Source: Isoetes taiwanensis (lineage: Eukaryota > Streptophyta > Lycopodiopsida > Isoetales > Isoetaceae). From it: a DNA stretch of 64,000 nucleotides. The notes beneath the pieces were generated by a model. It did not search any database. It worked only from the letters and a program-made list of their open reading frames with translations, and was not told the DNA's origin. Of this stretch, positions 10,330 through 20,287 are shown one piece after another. The stretch is from NCBI GenBank assembly GCA_021234155.1, contig JAJEKV010000421.1, forward strand, positions 147,273-211,272. Direction: 5' to 3'. Within the stretch, counting starts at the first letter, position 1. Each line of letters starts with the position of its first letter. A program made the position numbers and the translations under genes.

Positions 10330-11490
10330 AAAAATGAATTTTCTGGTTTCATATGACAAGGATTGATCACCCTAAGTGATCTGGAGGTTCTAACCACTTT
10401 GTTTAAGATTCCTTTGAGGTTAGGCTAAAATTCCAGGTTTTAGGCTAACATTTTGGAGGTTCTACCGAGATTTTCACCTGGAAGTTGAACTCTATGGCAC
10501 CGAGAAAGACCGGCTGAGCTCACGGAGCAACCCCGAGGTAACAGGTCAACCAGAGCTAGTAGGGGTAAGCATGAAAGTGGCTACCAGTTCCACAAAGAAA
10601 TATTACAAATGTTTCTGCTTTGCCTTTTCCTCCACAAGCCCCTTACCAATTTGAGCTCACTATACCTGTTCCTTCCCCTTGTTATGATTCTTCCATGAAT
10701 GCTAACCATTTCTTGAAGAATTTTGAAGAATATTATGAGGAGCATGGAAAGAAGAAAGGTACCAGGTTTGCTGAGTTTATCAAATGCATGAAAGGTGATG
10801 AGGCCAGATCCTGGTTGGATTTCGAATCATCAATAGGTACTAAGTGGGATGAATTGGAACAAAAGTTTCTGTCAAGGTTTGGTAAGACTACCTCACCCCA
10901 GGATCTTGTCTTTGAGCTCAATTCCTTTTCTATTAAATCTGGTGAAAGTGTGAAACAGTATGTGGAAAGATTTAACTCTTACTTGCTGGTTTGTAATAGG
11001 AACCATGTTTCCCACCCAACTTTGCATCTGGTTGCTTCCTTTATCAGAGGTCTGATGTCCAGGCCTAAGATTTATAGAAAGTTATTAAAACTTCAAAAGT
11101 TTGGTGAGCATTTGTAAAGGTTTGTAGATTTAGTAGAAATGCTAAGCTATCCGGCCTCGATGATGAAATCGAGAGATCCATTCTACCCTCCTCATCATGA
11201 TAATCGGAGCACGAAGTCACACTATGCTAATGCCGCCTGCGGTATGCAGTCGTAAGGAAAAAAAGAAGCCAAAAGCTGAAGAGTAGACCCTCGTGTTTGA
11301 AATGAAATCTGAGATAAGTAAGGTATCCAAGCTCTCTTAGAAGTTACCAAACAACTCATGGAGTTAAAAATAGTAATAATGCCCCTTCTTCTAGCTCGCC
11401 ATACCGAATGCACAACCGGTGGTAAACCCTATCATAGGGCTGAAAATTGCTTTGCAAGATCTCGCCCTAAATGCCACAAAAGGGGCCATT
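10322..11490 (+). repeat. Tandem duplication, unit 2
   Basis: It repeats unit 1, including about 129 bp of LTR tail, a second primer-binding site and the gag front. The junction after the zinc knuckle (GATCCTGTCCT to AGCACTT) shows no obvious long microhomology. Unit 2 differs from unit 1 mainly at CAG/CTG positions. Confidence 0.9.
10454..10473 (+). other. Duplicate primer-binding site
   Basis: TGGAGGTTCTACCGAGATTT follows a second LTR tail inside the element. It is a closer match to a tRNA-Gln 3' end than the first site. It is not adjacent to a full LTR, so it should not prime normal reverse transcription. Confidence 0.65.
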
Positions 11491-11740
11491 TTGGTAGAGA
11501 ATGTCCTGTTTGTTCTTTTTGCAAAGAGATAGGTCATGAAGAGAAGTTCTCAGAAGTAGTGTCAAGAATTACCTTGCAAAGCAAAAAAAAGGCAAAACAG
11601 TGTCCAATATTAGTTTTATTGAGGCTTGTGCGTAAGAACAAGAAGAACAAGATGTTATGGTTGTGCAAACACGTGCTAGGCTCCATTCGTGTACATCCGC
11701 AAGTTACGTCCCCACCAAGTGTAGCTCTAAGGTAACCTTT
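10485..11740 (+). CDS. Gypsy gag, second copy, continuing toward protease
   Basis: The best frame (10620-11117, 165 codons) contains the gag core from NHFLKNFEEYYEEHG through WDELEQKFLSRFG to SFIRGLMSRPKIYRKLL, then a stop. Further frames carry the linker and a zinc-knuckle region whose first Cys pair is altered (CTTGGKPYHRAENC where unit 1 has CTNCG), followed by KCHKRGHFGREC and CSFCKEIGHE. Gag binds and packages element RNA. The lost Cys coincides with a CTG-to-CGG-type change (ACTGTGG in unit 1, CCGGTGG here), so it may be a reading error. Confidence 0.78.
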
Positions 11741-11866
11741 CAGCCAAATCCTCGGGGATATAGCTCCTCCCCCGCTCAAAGGTATAAGCGTAAAAGATTT
11801 CGAGCTTGATGAATTTGACTTGCTTATGAAAAACTCCAAGGTTATTGTAGACTTACTTTAACTTTA

Positions 11867-12382
11867 TTGAGGATTGCACCATCATACAGGGAAAAGCTTA
11901 TCAAAAATACCCAAAATGTTGAAGAAATTGCTGAAGAAACTTGCAACAACATTTACAGTAGCTTTACCCGAAAGCATAATCAAGATCCGTGTGCTTTTAT
12001 TTGTAGTGCTACTATAGGGACCTCCTATTTAGATAAGGTTTTGCTGGATGGAGGTTCTTCCCTAAATGTCATGCCTTATCATGTTATGAAAACATTGAAT
12101 CTCAAAGTAGAAGACAACACTTCTATTGTTCTAAAATCCTTTTCCAATGCTAAGGTAGTACCAAAGGGAGTGGTGAGAAATGTGTCTCGATTAATCTGGG
12201 GAATCATTGTCTTAGCTACATTTGTGGTTGTTGATTTTGAGAATGTTAACCATGCTAACATCTATGATTTATTATTGGGAAGGAGGTGGATGAAAACAGT
12301 AGATGCTAGGCCTATATGGTCTGAAGGCATTTGCACTATTTCAAATAGAACAACTTCCATTAAACCGGGTAAACAAGACTGA
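11867..12382 (+). CDS. Gypsy aspartic protease region (171 aa frame)
   Basis: A single frame carries a pepsin-like retroelement protease. The active-site segment is VLLDGGSSLNVMP (about residues 58-70), with DGG instead of the commoner DTG/DSG, and the second landmark is IYDLLLGRRWM near residue 135. The enzyme would cut the polyprotein. DGGS-type sites are, to my knowledge, frequent in plant Tat-like elements, so this alone does not mean inactivity. The frame ends soon after the domain, and the neighbouring polyprotein is shifted. Confidence 0.75.
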   Translation: MRIAPSYREKLIKNTQNVEEIAEETCNNIYSSFTRKHNQDPCAFICSATIGTSYLDKVLLDGGSSLNVMPYHVMKTLNLKVEDNTSIVLKSFSNAKVVPKGVVRNVSRLIWGIIVLATFVVVDFENVNHANIYDLLLGRRWMKTVDARPIWSEGICTISNRTTSIKPGKQD

Positions 12383-12524
12383 CCCTATACGCTAACATTG
12401 GATTCATAGATGTGGATATTTTGCAGGAAAAAGAGTTAGGAGTCTACGCTTTAGGGTGCGGATGTTGATATGAATGCGAAGTTATCAACTTTGCTCATGT
12501 AGAGTTCCCCGATCCAAACGAAAA

Positions 12525-12930
12525 ACAAGGCCTACCTTTGGTTTGATGGAGGTATGTCTAAAAATTAGGGATTGCTTCTTCACGCTATTCCCAAGGATGC
12601 GGATCTTAAGTCGATGACTAAGATAGGGAGAATTCATCCTAATATTTCTTCTAATGCAGTAGTATAGGGCCCTCATTGCAGGCCTAGGGGAAGCAAGATT
12701 CATGAATATTTCCCATATTGTTATCTATGGAGACTCACAACTTGTTTGCAAACAGATTTTGGGGAATACCAAACAAAACATCAAGATATGGAGGATCCGA
12801 ACACACAAGCTCAAGAATTGCTAACTTTTTTTTGATCATTGGGAAATTTATCATATTCCAAGGTCTAAAAACTTTGAGGCTGATTCTTTTGTGAGGAAAA
12901 CACTCTTAGAGCATCTCTCTGAGGGAGCTA
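12525..12930 (+). CDS. Additional RNase H-like domain between protease and RT
   Basis: Broken frames give the landmarks of a type-I RNase H of the plant/archaeal kind. LWFDGGMSK near 12537 carries the first catalytic Asp. ALIAGLGEARFMNISHIVIYGDSQLV at 12669-12746 lies just after the expected Glu (lost in a break) and contains the third acidic residue in GDS. IYHIPRSKNFEADSF at 12849-12893 carries the last Asp. One in-frame TAA sits in a T-rich run near 12824. Ty3/Gypsy elements of the Tat lineage are known to carry an extra archaeal-like RNase H, usually described after the ordinary one. Here it lies before the reverse transcriptase. Assignment rests on motif order and spacing. Confidence 0.68.
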
Positions 12931-13018
12931 TCAAGGAAGATGTCCTAGATGAAGATGAACTCTCGGTTCCATCCTATCTTGACCATCAACCTGGCACAAG
13001 AAGAATCACACAAAGAAC

Positions 13019-14040
13019 TTGAAGTGCACAAAGGGAGGTATGTCCAGGACTTTGCAAATGGGAGATCTATATGATGAAGATTGCAAAGGTAAAATGATTA
13101 AGTACTTTGAAGATTGGGTGGATGTTTTTGCATGGGAATATTCAGAATTGAAAGGGGTTGATAGGAGCATTTGTGAGTTTGAGATAAAAGTTCGTGAAGA
13201 TACTAAACTGTCATGCAGAGATTGAGAAGAATTAATTCCTCACTTTTAGATCTTATCAAGCAGGAATTATTCAAAATGCAGGAGTCGAGGTTTGATAGTT
13301 GACATTGTGAACCCTCTTGGGTTTCTTGTATTGTTCAGTTCTAAAAAGAATGGTTCTCTAAGAATATGTGTGGATTATAGAGATCTAAATAAAGCCTCTT
13401 GTTAAAGATTGTTACCCTTTGCCTTTTTGGAAGAAATCCTTTTATGCAAATGGTCGGCAAGTCTATGTACTCATTTTTGGATGGTTTCTCGGTTTTAATC
13501 GTGATTAGCATCAAAAAAGGAAGATCAGCCAAAGACATCCTTCATTACTCCATGGGGAACTTATGCAATGAAAAGGATGCCTTTTGGCTTAATGAATGCC
13601 CCCGCCACATTTTCGAGAGAGCTATGGATCTTGTCTTTGCAAACATGACTCCTGAGCAATTCAGAGTTTATCTTGATGATTTATGCTTGGGTACTGATAC
13701 AAGTGATCATATTTCAGAGCTAACAAGGATATTTACATTGTGCAGACAAACTGGAGTTAATCTAAACCCAAAGAAGTGCGTCTTTTTGGCATCCAAAGGC
13801 CAGCTCTTAGGCCATGAGGTTTCTGCTAAAGGCCTTCAAGTAGCTGAAGAGAAGATCATAGCTTTAAAAAAGCTTCAAACACCCAGGACAATTAAAGAAG
13901 TCAAGGGATTTATGGGAATGACCTCTTTCTTAAGAGTGTATGTGCCTAATTTCTCTCACCTTATTAGTCCTATCTCTAAGTTGACTAGAGTAGGCCAAGT
14001 TAGTAAAAAAGAGAAAGTAAATATAGGCCTGTTGTTTTGA
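13019..14040 (+). CDS. Gypsy reverse transcriptase
   Basis: The N-terminal approach reads DVFAWEYSELKGVDRSI (about 13117-13170). The fingers/palm follow after shifts, with RICVDYRDLNKA at 13363-13398. The longest frame (13399-14040) includes VGKSMYSFLDGFS, the catalytic YLDD in RVYLDDLCLG (about 13664-13690) and LLGHEVSAKGLQV, then the connection KEVKGFMGM...YVPNFSHLISPISKLT. Between 13490 and 13620 the frame is displaced, and another frame there gives TPWGTYAMKRMPFGLMNAPATF. The shift back occurs at TTTCGAGAGAGC, exactly where family alignment expects TTTCAGAGAGC. That single CAG-to-CGAG change accounts for one of the breaks. Confidence 0.85.
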
Positions 14041-14064
14041 CCTGATGAGTGAAAAAGCTTTTTT

Positions 14065-14480
14065 TTGCAGATCATAGAGGCTATTTGCCATTCTACACTT
14101 TTAAGAACTCCAGACCTTTCATTACCATTTAAAGTTTACATAACTATCACTAAAAATTTCTTTGGAGTTGCCATTTTGCGGGATAGACACCCTATTGCTT
14201 TTGCAAGCAAACAATGGTCTCAAACTGAAGAGAAGTATGCTAAGATAGAAAGTCTTTGCTTCTTCTCATCTTTTTGATCGAGAGACATGGTCATCTTTAC
14301 AAAAATCCCAAGCCACTATCTACATCTTGTGAGAACCCCATGCCTTTTTGTATGGTAAGAAATTAGAAAAACCTAAGCTTCATAGGTGGGCTTGTAGGCT
14401 TCAGTCTTATGATTTAAAGGTAAAGGTTATTCATGTGTTGAACAACCCGGAGTTTATACTTGCCTGCGCCTACTTTGAAC
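14065..14480 (+). CDS. Gypsy RNase H (canonical position) and connection
   Basis: The frame 14065-14277 reads LPFKVYITITKNFFGVAIL then PIAFASKQWSQTEEKYAKIE, the usual RNase H start of Ty3/Gypsy elements. The second frame, 14348-14480, reads KLHRWACRLQSYDLKVKVIH, the usual tail with the tether to integrase. The residue expected to be Asp in the first motif reads Thr (VYITIT), so catalysis may be lost, or the copy is mutated. A frameshift lies near 14275. Confidence 0.75.
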
Positions 14481-14559
14481 ATGAGGAGTTGATACAAGAA
14501 GAAGAAATGACTAACCTTGTTGTAAATGAGCGGGACTTGTTAACTATACCAGCTCAAGG

Positions 14560-15850
14560 TTGGCAACAACCTATTAGGAGGTTCCTTCATGATCGGGGAG
14601 ATACCTTCTAAATTTTCAAAAAGCCAAGCTTACAAGTTTAAGTTAAAATGTTTGACTTACTCATTGGTTGGTGACATCTTGTGCAAGGTAAATAGGGATG
14701 GTGTACTCTTAAGATGTGTTGATGAAGATGAAGCTGCCACGGTACTTGCTGAAAATCACAAAGGTGTTTGTGGTGGTCATTTTGCGGCAGACACAACCGC
14801 CAAGAAAATATTGAGGTCGGTTATTTCGGCCTCATTTATTTAAAGATTGTTATGATATTATAAAGACTTGTCATCAATGCGGATCTTTGGCAAAAGAATC
14901 TTGCATCTTGCTCCTCTTCTGGGGAATTGTCTCCCCTGGTCCATTTCAAGTATGGGGATTGGACTATGTTGGCCCTATCAATCCCCCATCCTCATTTCGG
15001 CATGAATACATTGTTGTGGCTACAGTCTGTTCACTAAGTGGTCACCAAGCGGCACCTTTAAGGAAAGCAAATGCCCATACTATTGCTAGATTTTTGCATG
15101 AGAATATTTGCTCTAGGTTTGGCATTCCTTTTAAAATTTTGACTGATAGAGGCTCTACTTTTATTAATGAAGTTATTAATTTCCTTGTTTCAAGCCTCAA
15201 GATCAAGCATGTGAAAAGCTTCGACCTATTATCCTCAAGGAAATGGCCAAGCCGAAGTCTACTAACAAAGTGCTTAAGAGTATTTTGCTGAGAAAACAGT
15301 TTGCCAAAACCAAAGGGATTGGCACTTGAAATTATATGATGCTCTTTGGGCTCATAGAATTACTTCTAAAGCGACTACTAATGCCTCACCTTTAGGTTTA
15401 GTATATATGGAGTAGAGGTTTATTCGGTCGAGTTAGAAATACCTTCTTTAAGGATGGCACTCAAGCTTGAGTTGGAGTTTTTGAAGCCTTGAAGCTACGG
15501 TATGAAGTTTGTTAAAATTAGATGAGGAAAGGTTTGTTGCGAGAGAATTACAACTTCTTTGAAGAAGGCTAAGAGTGCGGCTGACTTTCAAGGGCGCTCA
15601 CAAGCTGCAGGACAAGTTTGCACCTATGGAATTAGTTTTAAAGTGGAATCTCTTTGCGGATGAAGGAAGCTTTCAAAGTTTGAAAATCCACAGGAGGGTC
15701 CCTATCAGATTTTAGGAGATCTTTGGTTGCTCATCTTATAGGTTGGCGGATCTTAGTATGTGATTAGAGTTGCCAAATCCCATTAATATTCAACACCTTA
15801 AAAGATATTGGCCTCAGCATGCCTGCTTGAGCCCCTTCACTTCTATATAA
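14560..15850 (+). CDS. Gypsy integrase, zinc-binding domain to C-terminal domain
   Basis: Frame 14589-14843 has the approach to the HHCC domain (DGVLLRCVDEDEAATVLAE, HKGVCGGHFAADTTAKKIL). The Cys pair lies after a shift near 14860-14905 (CHQCGSLAKESC in another frame). The catalytic core 14887-15291 shows the first Asp in VWGLDYVGP and the second in ILTDRGSTF. The Glu is in GNGQAE at about 15240-15256, just before a one-base shift. The far end is broken, but the family's closing pattern LPNPINIQHLKRYWPQHA is readable at 15764-15817. No chromodomain is seen. Confidence 0.83.
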
Positions 15851-16432
15851 GCATTTGTTCTAGCTTAGAATAGTTTAGTCTATAATTTCAAAGCTGAGGT
15901 TTTAATATTTCTTTTTGATTAGCATATTTCCTTTGAGGTTTAATATTGTGTCTTTCTGTTTAGGCTGCGGGGAATGTGACCACAAGGGATGAAGACTTTG
16001 ATTATTACCTATTAATGAGTTCTATGTTGTCATGACGGGACCATTTGTTAAAACATTTCATCTGTTTTCTAAAGCTGGCCTATTCTTCATAAGACCTTGC
16101 TTCTCCATTGGAGTTCTAGAGTGCTATCCATATATCATTTTCCACATCTTGCTTGGCACTCATGCTAACCTTGATTCTTGTCATATCTTGGGTTCATTCT
16201 TTTCTCCTCCATTTTCATCTGCCTATAAGTTGCCTTACATTCCATTTCAACCTTCTATCCTTTTATTTTCCTCCCTACAATGCTCGCACCACATTTCCAC
16301 CATAGCGAGTTCATCTCACACTCTCATACCACTCACTTCATTGCTCTACATCATTCGTCACGCACCGGTGTTTGAAGATCCTCAGTCTAAGTTTACATCT
16401 GTTGAAATTTGAGGGACCAGCCCATTCTTTCC
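15851..16432 (+). other. Gypsy 3' untranslated region with a 126-codon ORF
   Basis: It lies between integrase and the polypurine tract. An open frame (16032-16412, 126 codons) is rich in Phe, Ser, Leu and Pro, with hydrophobic stretches and no recognised family. It could be chance or a remnant of an accessory protein. Confidence 0.4.
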
Positions 16433-16442
16433 TTTGAGGAGA
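16433..16442 (+). other. Polypurine tract
   Basis: TTTGAGGAGA abuts the first base of the 3' LTR, the expected site for plus-strand priming. Confidence 0.7.
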
Positions 16443-18890
16443 TGTTGCCCATTTTGGCAACATGGACCAGCATCTATGTTTCAAAACCTTTGTTCCATTT
16501 ACATTTCCTTTAAGGAAAAGTTCAGGCTATTGTGATCCCATCGAGTTTGGAAGACATTTGACCAAGATTGGAAGACATTGGGGATCTCCTATTATGGCCT
16601 AGTCTTTTCCTTGAGGTAAAACACCTTTCTAGACACATTCCTATTAGCTTAACATTTTCCTTTGATTTGAAGACCAGGCAAAGGCTATAGCAAGTTTATC
16701 AAGGAGGCACAAGACATTTTACCAAAGCTCAAAACCTTATGAAGCTTGCTTGAGAAGTTTGAAGTCACACACATGAGGATGCTACCCTAGAAGTGAAATT
16801 TGCTCTTATTCTAGCCTTGAAGTTTGGAAGACCCTTATAGAAGTTTGGAAGACCTTAGGCTTTGAGCAAATCTATCTTCACTAGGAGGTATGAATTGAGC
16901 CCTAGAAACAATTTGAGATAAGATCAAGTGCTTCTGAGAGGTACCCATCTCTTCTTCATTCCATTCATCTTACATTCCCCTTTCTATATCCCAAGAGCCT
17001 TCAAAACTTTTCCTTCACCATTGTTTCCACTTTTGAGACCTTTTCTCATCATTCTACTACTTATCTTTTATGAATCCCACCTTCATTTGAGAATTGTCCC
17101 TAGTGATCTTGAAAACCTTCAAAGGCAAGAAGGCTTCTTTCTCATTCTCATTTCATCTTCCTAAACTCTAGTATAGCCTATTTACACCCTTTTCCCATCT
17201 TTTCCTATGACTTTTTCACCATCCTTATGTTCCAATATTCATTGACCATGGGTCAAAGGGACCAAAAATTCAAATGTTTTTAGTTTGACCTAAAACCCTC
17301 TAGATGGAAAGCTTGGAAAAAAAAGAGTGACTTGGTCTTTTAAAATTCAAAAAACCTTTGGAAAGACCTTCAAAATTTGATTCTTGGGATCGTGCCAAAA
17401 ATAAAAAACCTATTCTAGCCTATCTACCCTATCTATTTACGCATAGTTCGGTCACCTCCCCTTTTTTTTTTCCACGTGGCGGCCCGGTGGGGCCGGTTTC
17501 TGGCTGGGTGTCCCCTCTGCGTGCACGCATAAATTTAATAGTGGATTGCATTTTTTTCCTTATATACCTTAGCCTCGGAACCACTTGACGGCGTGGGATA
17601 TATCACCCTTAAGAATTTTCGATGAACCCTAAGAAATAGGGGAACATGCTAAATCCGGCCAATTCGTACCTAAATTTGATTGAATCCGCCAATTCCTTGC
17701 GAAATTTGCTCCTAAACCTTTTCCGAAACCATGGGATCCTTTGTGGCATTTGATTCGATGGAAATTGCTCAATTTGGGCCTCAAATCACTCAACAAGAGC
17801 TAGCTTTTGGGAAGAAACGGTTCTTAAACCAGCATCACGAGATCAAATCGGGGCGCCCTCGAGGAGATATACCTCCGTGATTTTTGGCGCATTGAATTTT
17901 TGATATCCTTTTTTGCTCGCTGCTCATTTCGATTCGGCTCCATTTCGTTCGAGATTGAAGTCCTGATTCGTTGTGACCTGTTAAACATCGAAGCACCTGG
18001 TTTGCAAACTTGAATAATCACTCCATATTACTTCATTGGTATTTTTTGAAGCTCTCGAAAGGCTCAAAGCGGTCTTGAATTTTCTCTCAAAGCATTATTA
18101 TTTTCAAAACTTTGGTAATACCCCTGTTGACATAGTCATACCTTACGTATCACATTGCTATAATGCATAGTCTTTTGCACGAAAAATCATTGTCATCATT
18201 GTACATCCTTTTTTGTAGTTACGCATTGCCCTTTTAAAAGCAAAAAAAAAAAAAAACAAGACCAAAAATATTTACTTTCGAAATTATATCTTCTTGGTAG
18301 TTGTATCTCATCCTTATAGAAATCCTAGACACCTATACATTCGGAGAAAACATATAAAAGATTTCTTTTCATAAGCTATTCTGAGTTTGTTCTTTTCTTG
18401 AGGTTTTGTTTACTTACGGAAAAATTAAAACATCCTTTTGCTATTCAAACCTTTTGCACGTGATCTAGAGGCTATTTTGAAGTTTGCCGCGGATCCCAAC
18501 CCAAAATTCCCCATCAAACTCCATCACGCAAAATTTGGCTCTCTGTTTTGGCTTGGCCAACTTTTGACCTGCCTTTGACCTCGATTTTCTTGACCTTCCC
18601 TTATTCAAATCAAGTCAAGTCTTCTCCACCATTTTCCTCTGCTTGTTGACCACTGATAACACCAATCAGACCTTCAAAATCTCTCAAGGTGTGTCTGCAA
18701 GTTCAGTTTTTGCTCTGACAGTTTTTTCAGTTTCAGGGACTCTAGTGATTTTGAAAAAACTAGCACTTAAAAAATGAATTTTCTGGTTTCATATGACAAG
18801 GATTGATCACCCTAAGTGATCTGGAGGTTCTAACCACTTTGTTTAAGATTCCTTTGAGGTTAGGCTAAAATTCCAGGTTTTAGGCTAACA
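16443..18890 (+). repeat. 3' LTR of the Gypsy element
   Basis: It is a counterpart of 6837-9279 with the same hairpin start and GGCTAACA end. Examples of systematic differences from the 5' LTR are GAACAG to GAAACGG, TCACAGATC to TCACGAGATC and CCTTCTGTATC to CCTTACGTATC. Confidence 0.93.
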
Positions 18891-18895
18891 TCTAA
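18891..18895. other. Target-site duplication (right)
   Basis: TCTAA matches 6832-6836. Confidence 0.9.
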
Positions 18896-20139
18896 TTTAG
18901 AAGCTTATCCTAAAAAATTGCATTTTTTGTGCTCTCGATCATGGTCTTGGCATCAAAAAATATTTTCTGAGTCAAATTATATATAAATTTGGTTTGGGTT
19001 TCTTCTCGTTCCATTCAAATTGCACATGCAGATACAAATTGCAGGTTAGAATTATAGTTTTGAATTGGGTTCTTTTGATTTGGATTATACCTGTTTTATT
19101 TGAGTTACAAAATTGCTTCAACGTAAGGATTAGAATCTTATAAGATCTACTATACAAAAAGCGGTGTGTATTCGAGCCATCAATTCCTTCCCTTTTTCTT
19201 TTTGCATCTTCAGTTTTTTCTATTTAATTGCATCCAACGGTTTGGATGCAAATTTCCTTCACAAGTATATCAATTATAATAAATTGAGGTCCCACTGGCT
19301 GAAGTGTTTGTGGCCTCTGTTTCCACCAAAAGCGAAGAGTGAAGCCAACAATGCGACACCAACAAAACCTGGTCGACTGCTTCTTTTGCAAATAGCAACA
19401 AGCGAGGTCAGCCTCTCAAGTTTCTAGGATTCAATCAACAAGAGGATTCTAAAGATGGGTTTCTTGTTTGTATTCTTCTATTCGTAAAGATTTACGTATA
19501 ACATCTCAAATAGCCTTTCTTAGGTCTTAGAAATTTTAATGGTGATTCCATCTAAGCTTCCAAACCAAAGAGATTGATGTCTCGAGATTGCTCCTCCCTA
19601 TTCGCAGGTTGCCTCGTGAGTGGAAAAAATGGGCATCTTCTTCTATCAAAGGCCCTGATCCCAATTTTTTCTGCCCTCTTTGCATTATCTATCTCTGTAT
19701 TGTTAAGAAGCATTGCCTATTGTAGTCTTGATGTGCTGTAATTAATTTGCTACACAAATTTTAAATAACATACTAGTTGAGATCTTGAAAAAGAATATGA
19801 ACTGTTGTTTCTTCTACATCTTCCATAGAGATAAATCAATAACCTGCAGCATGCACTATAAATTCGAGTGCAAACATTAATTCTTGAGAACATCTTATTT
19901 GTCTTATCTTTCATTCTTGATAGCATATTTCATTCTGCCCCTTTTTTTTCTTGTAGTTATGTATCTCTTCGTTCCCTTTTATGCCATGTTCTAACTCATG
20001 CACCTGTAATTCTGTTAGTAACCCTATAGGTTGTTTAGTTTAAGTTCATCTATTTCTTGTTTAATTAGGAATAGTAGTCGTTAGAGATATATTGATGGTT
20101 GTTTATGAACTATCTGCATTAAACTACAAATTTGGATTT
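18896..20139. other. Intergenic, no recognised gene
   Basis: AT-rich DNA with short unrecognised ORFs (for example 19164-19427). It may contain upstream control DNA for the lectin gene. No clear domain or RNA gene was seen. Confidence 0.4.
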
Positions 20140-20235
20140 TGGCAGAATCGGTCGGTAGGTCGGCAAGAAATTCCCACCTAGGTCGGCCTTCTCCCACCTA
20201 GGTCGGCTAGGTCGATAGGTCAGCCCAACTATGCA
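20140..20235. repeat. Short tandem CCCACCTAGGTCGGC repeats
   Basis: CCCACCTAGGTCGGC occurs twice, with further TAGGTCGG words around it. The cluster resembles the reverse complement of motifs at 6541-6645. It lies about 50-150 bp upstream of the lectin start codon. Confidence 0.6.
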
Positions 20236-20287
20236 ATATGTGCAGATATAGATGATAGATATTGCAGAATCCTGAATTAGCTCCGTT

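Larger units (their letters stand above)
6837..18890 (+). mobile_element. Complete Ty3/Gypsy LTR retrotransposon, Tat-like
   Basis: The element is bounded by near-identical LTRs of 2443 and 2448 bp, both starting TGTTGCCC and ending GGCTAACA, and by the TSD TCTAA. Inside, in order, are a primer-binding site, gag (with a tandemly duplicated front part), aspartic protease, an extra RNase H-like domain, reverse transcriptase, RNase H, integrase and a polypurine tract. The polyprotein is broken by many small shifts although the LTRs are very similar. Either the copy is recently dead or many breaks are base-calling errors. The long LTRs, the DGGS-type protease and the second RNase H suggest the Tat lineage; this is from family knowledge, not a tree. 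Confidence 0.93.

Noticed and set aside
9495-10921. Two identical-looking minus-strand ORFs (about 9495-9752 and 10733-10921)
   Set aside because: They are antisense shadows of the duplicated gag, not a conserved second gene.
6837-18890. Frameshifts in the Gypsy polyprotein taken as programmed frameshifting
   Set aside because: Too many, scattered in every domain, and several coincide with the CAG/CTG alteration; error or decay explains them better.
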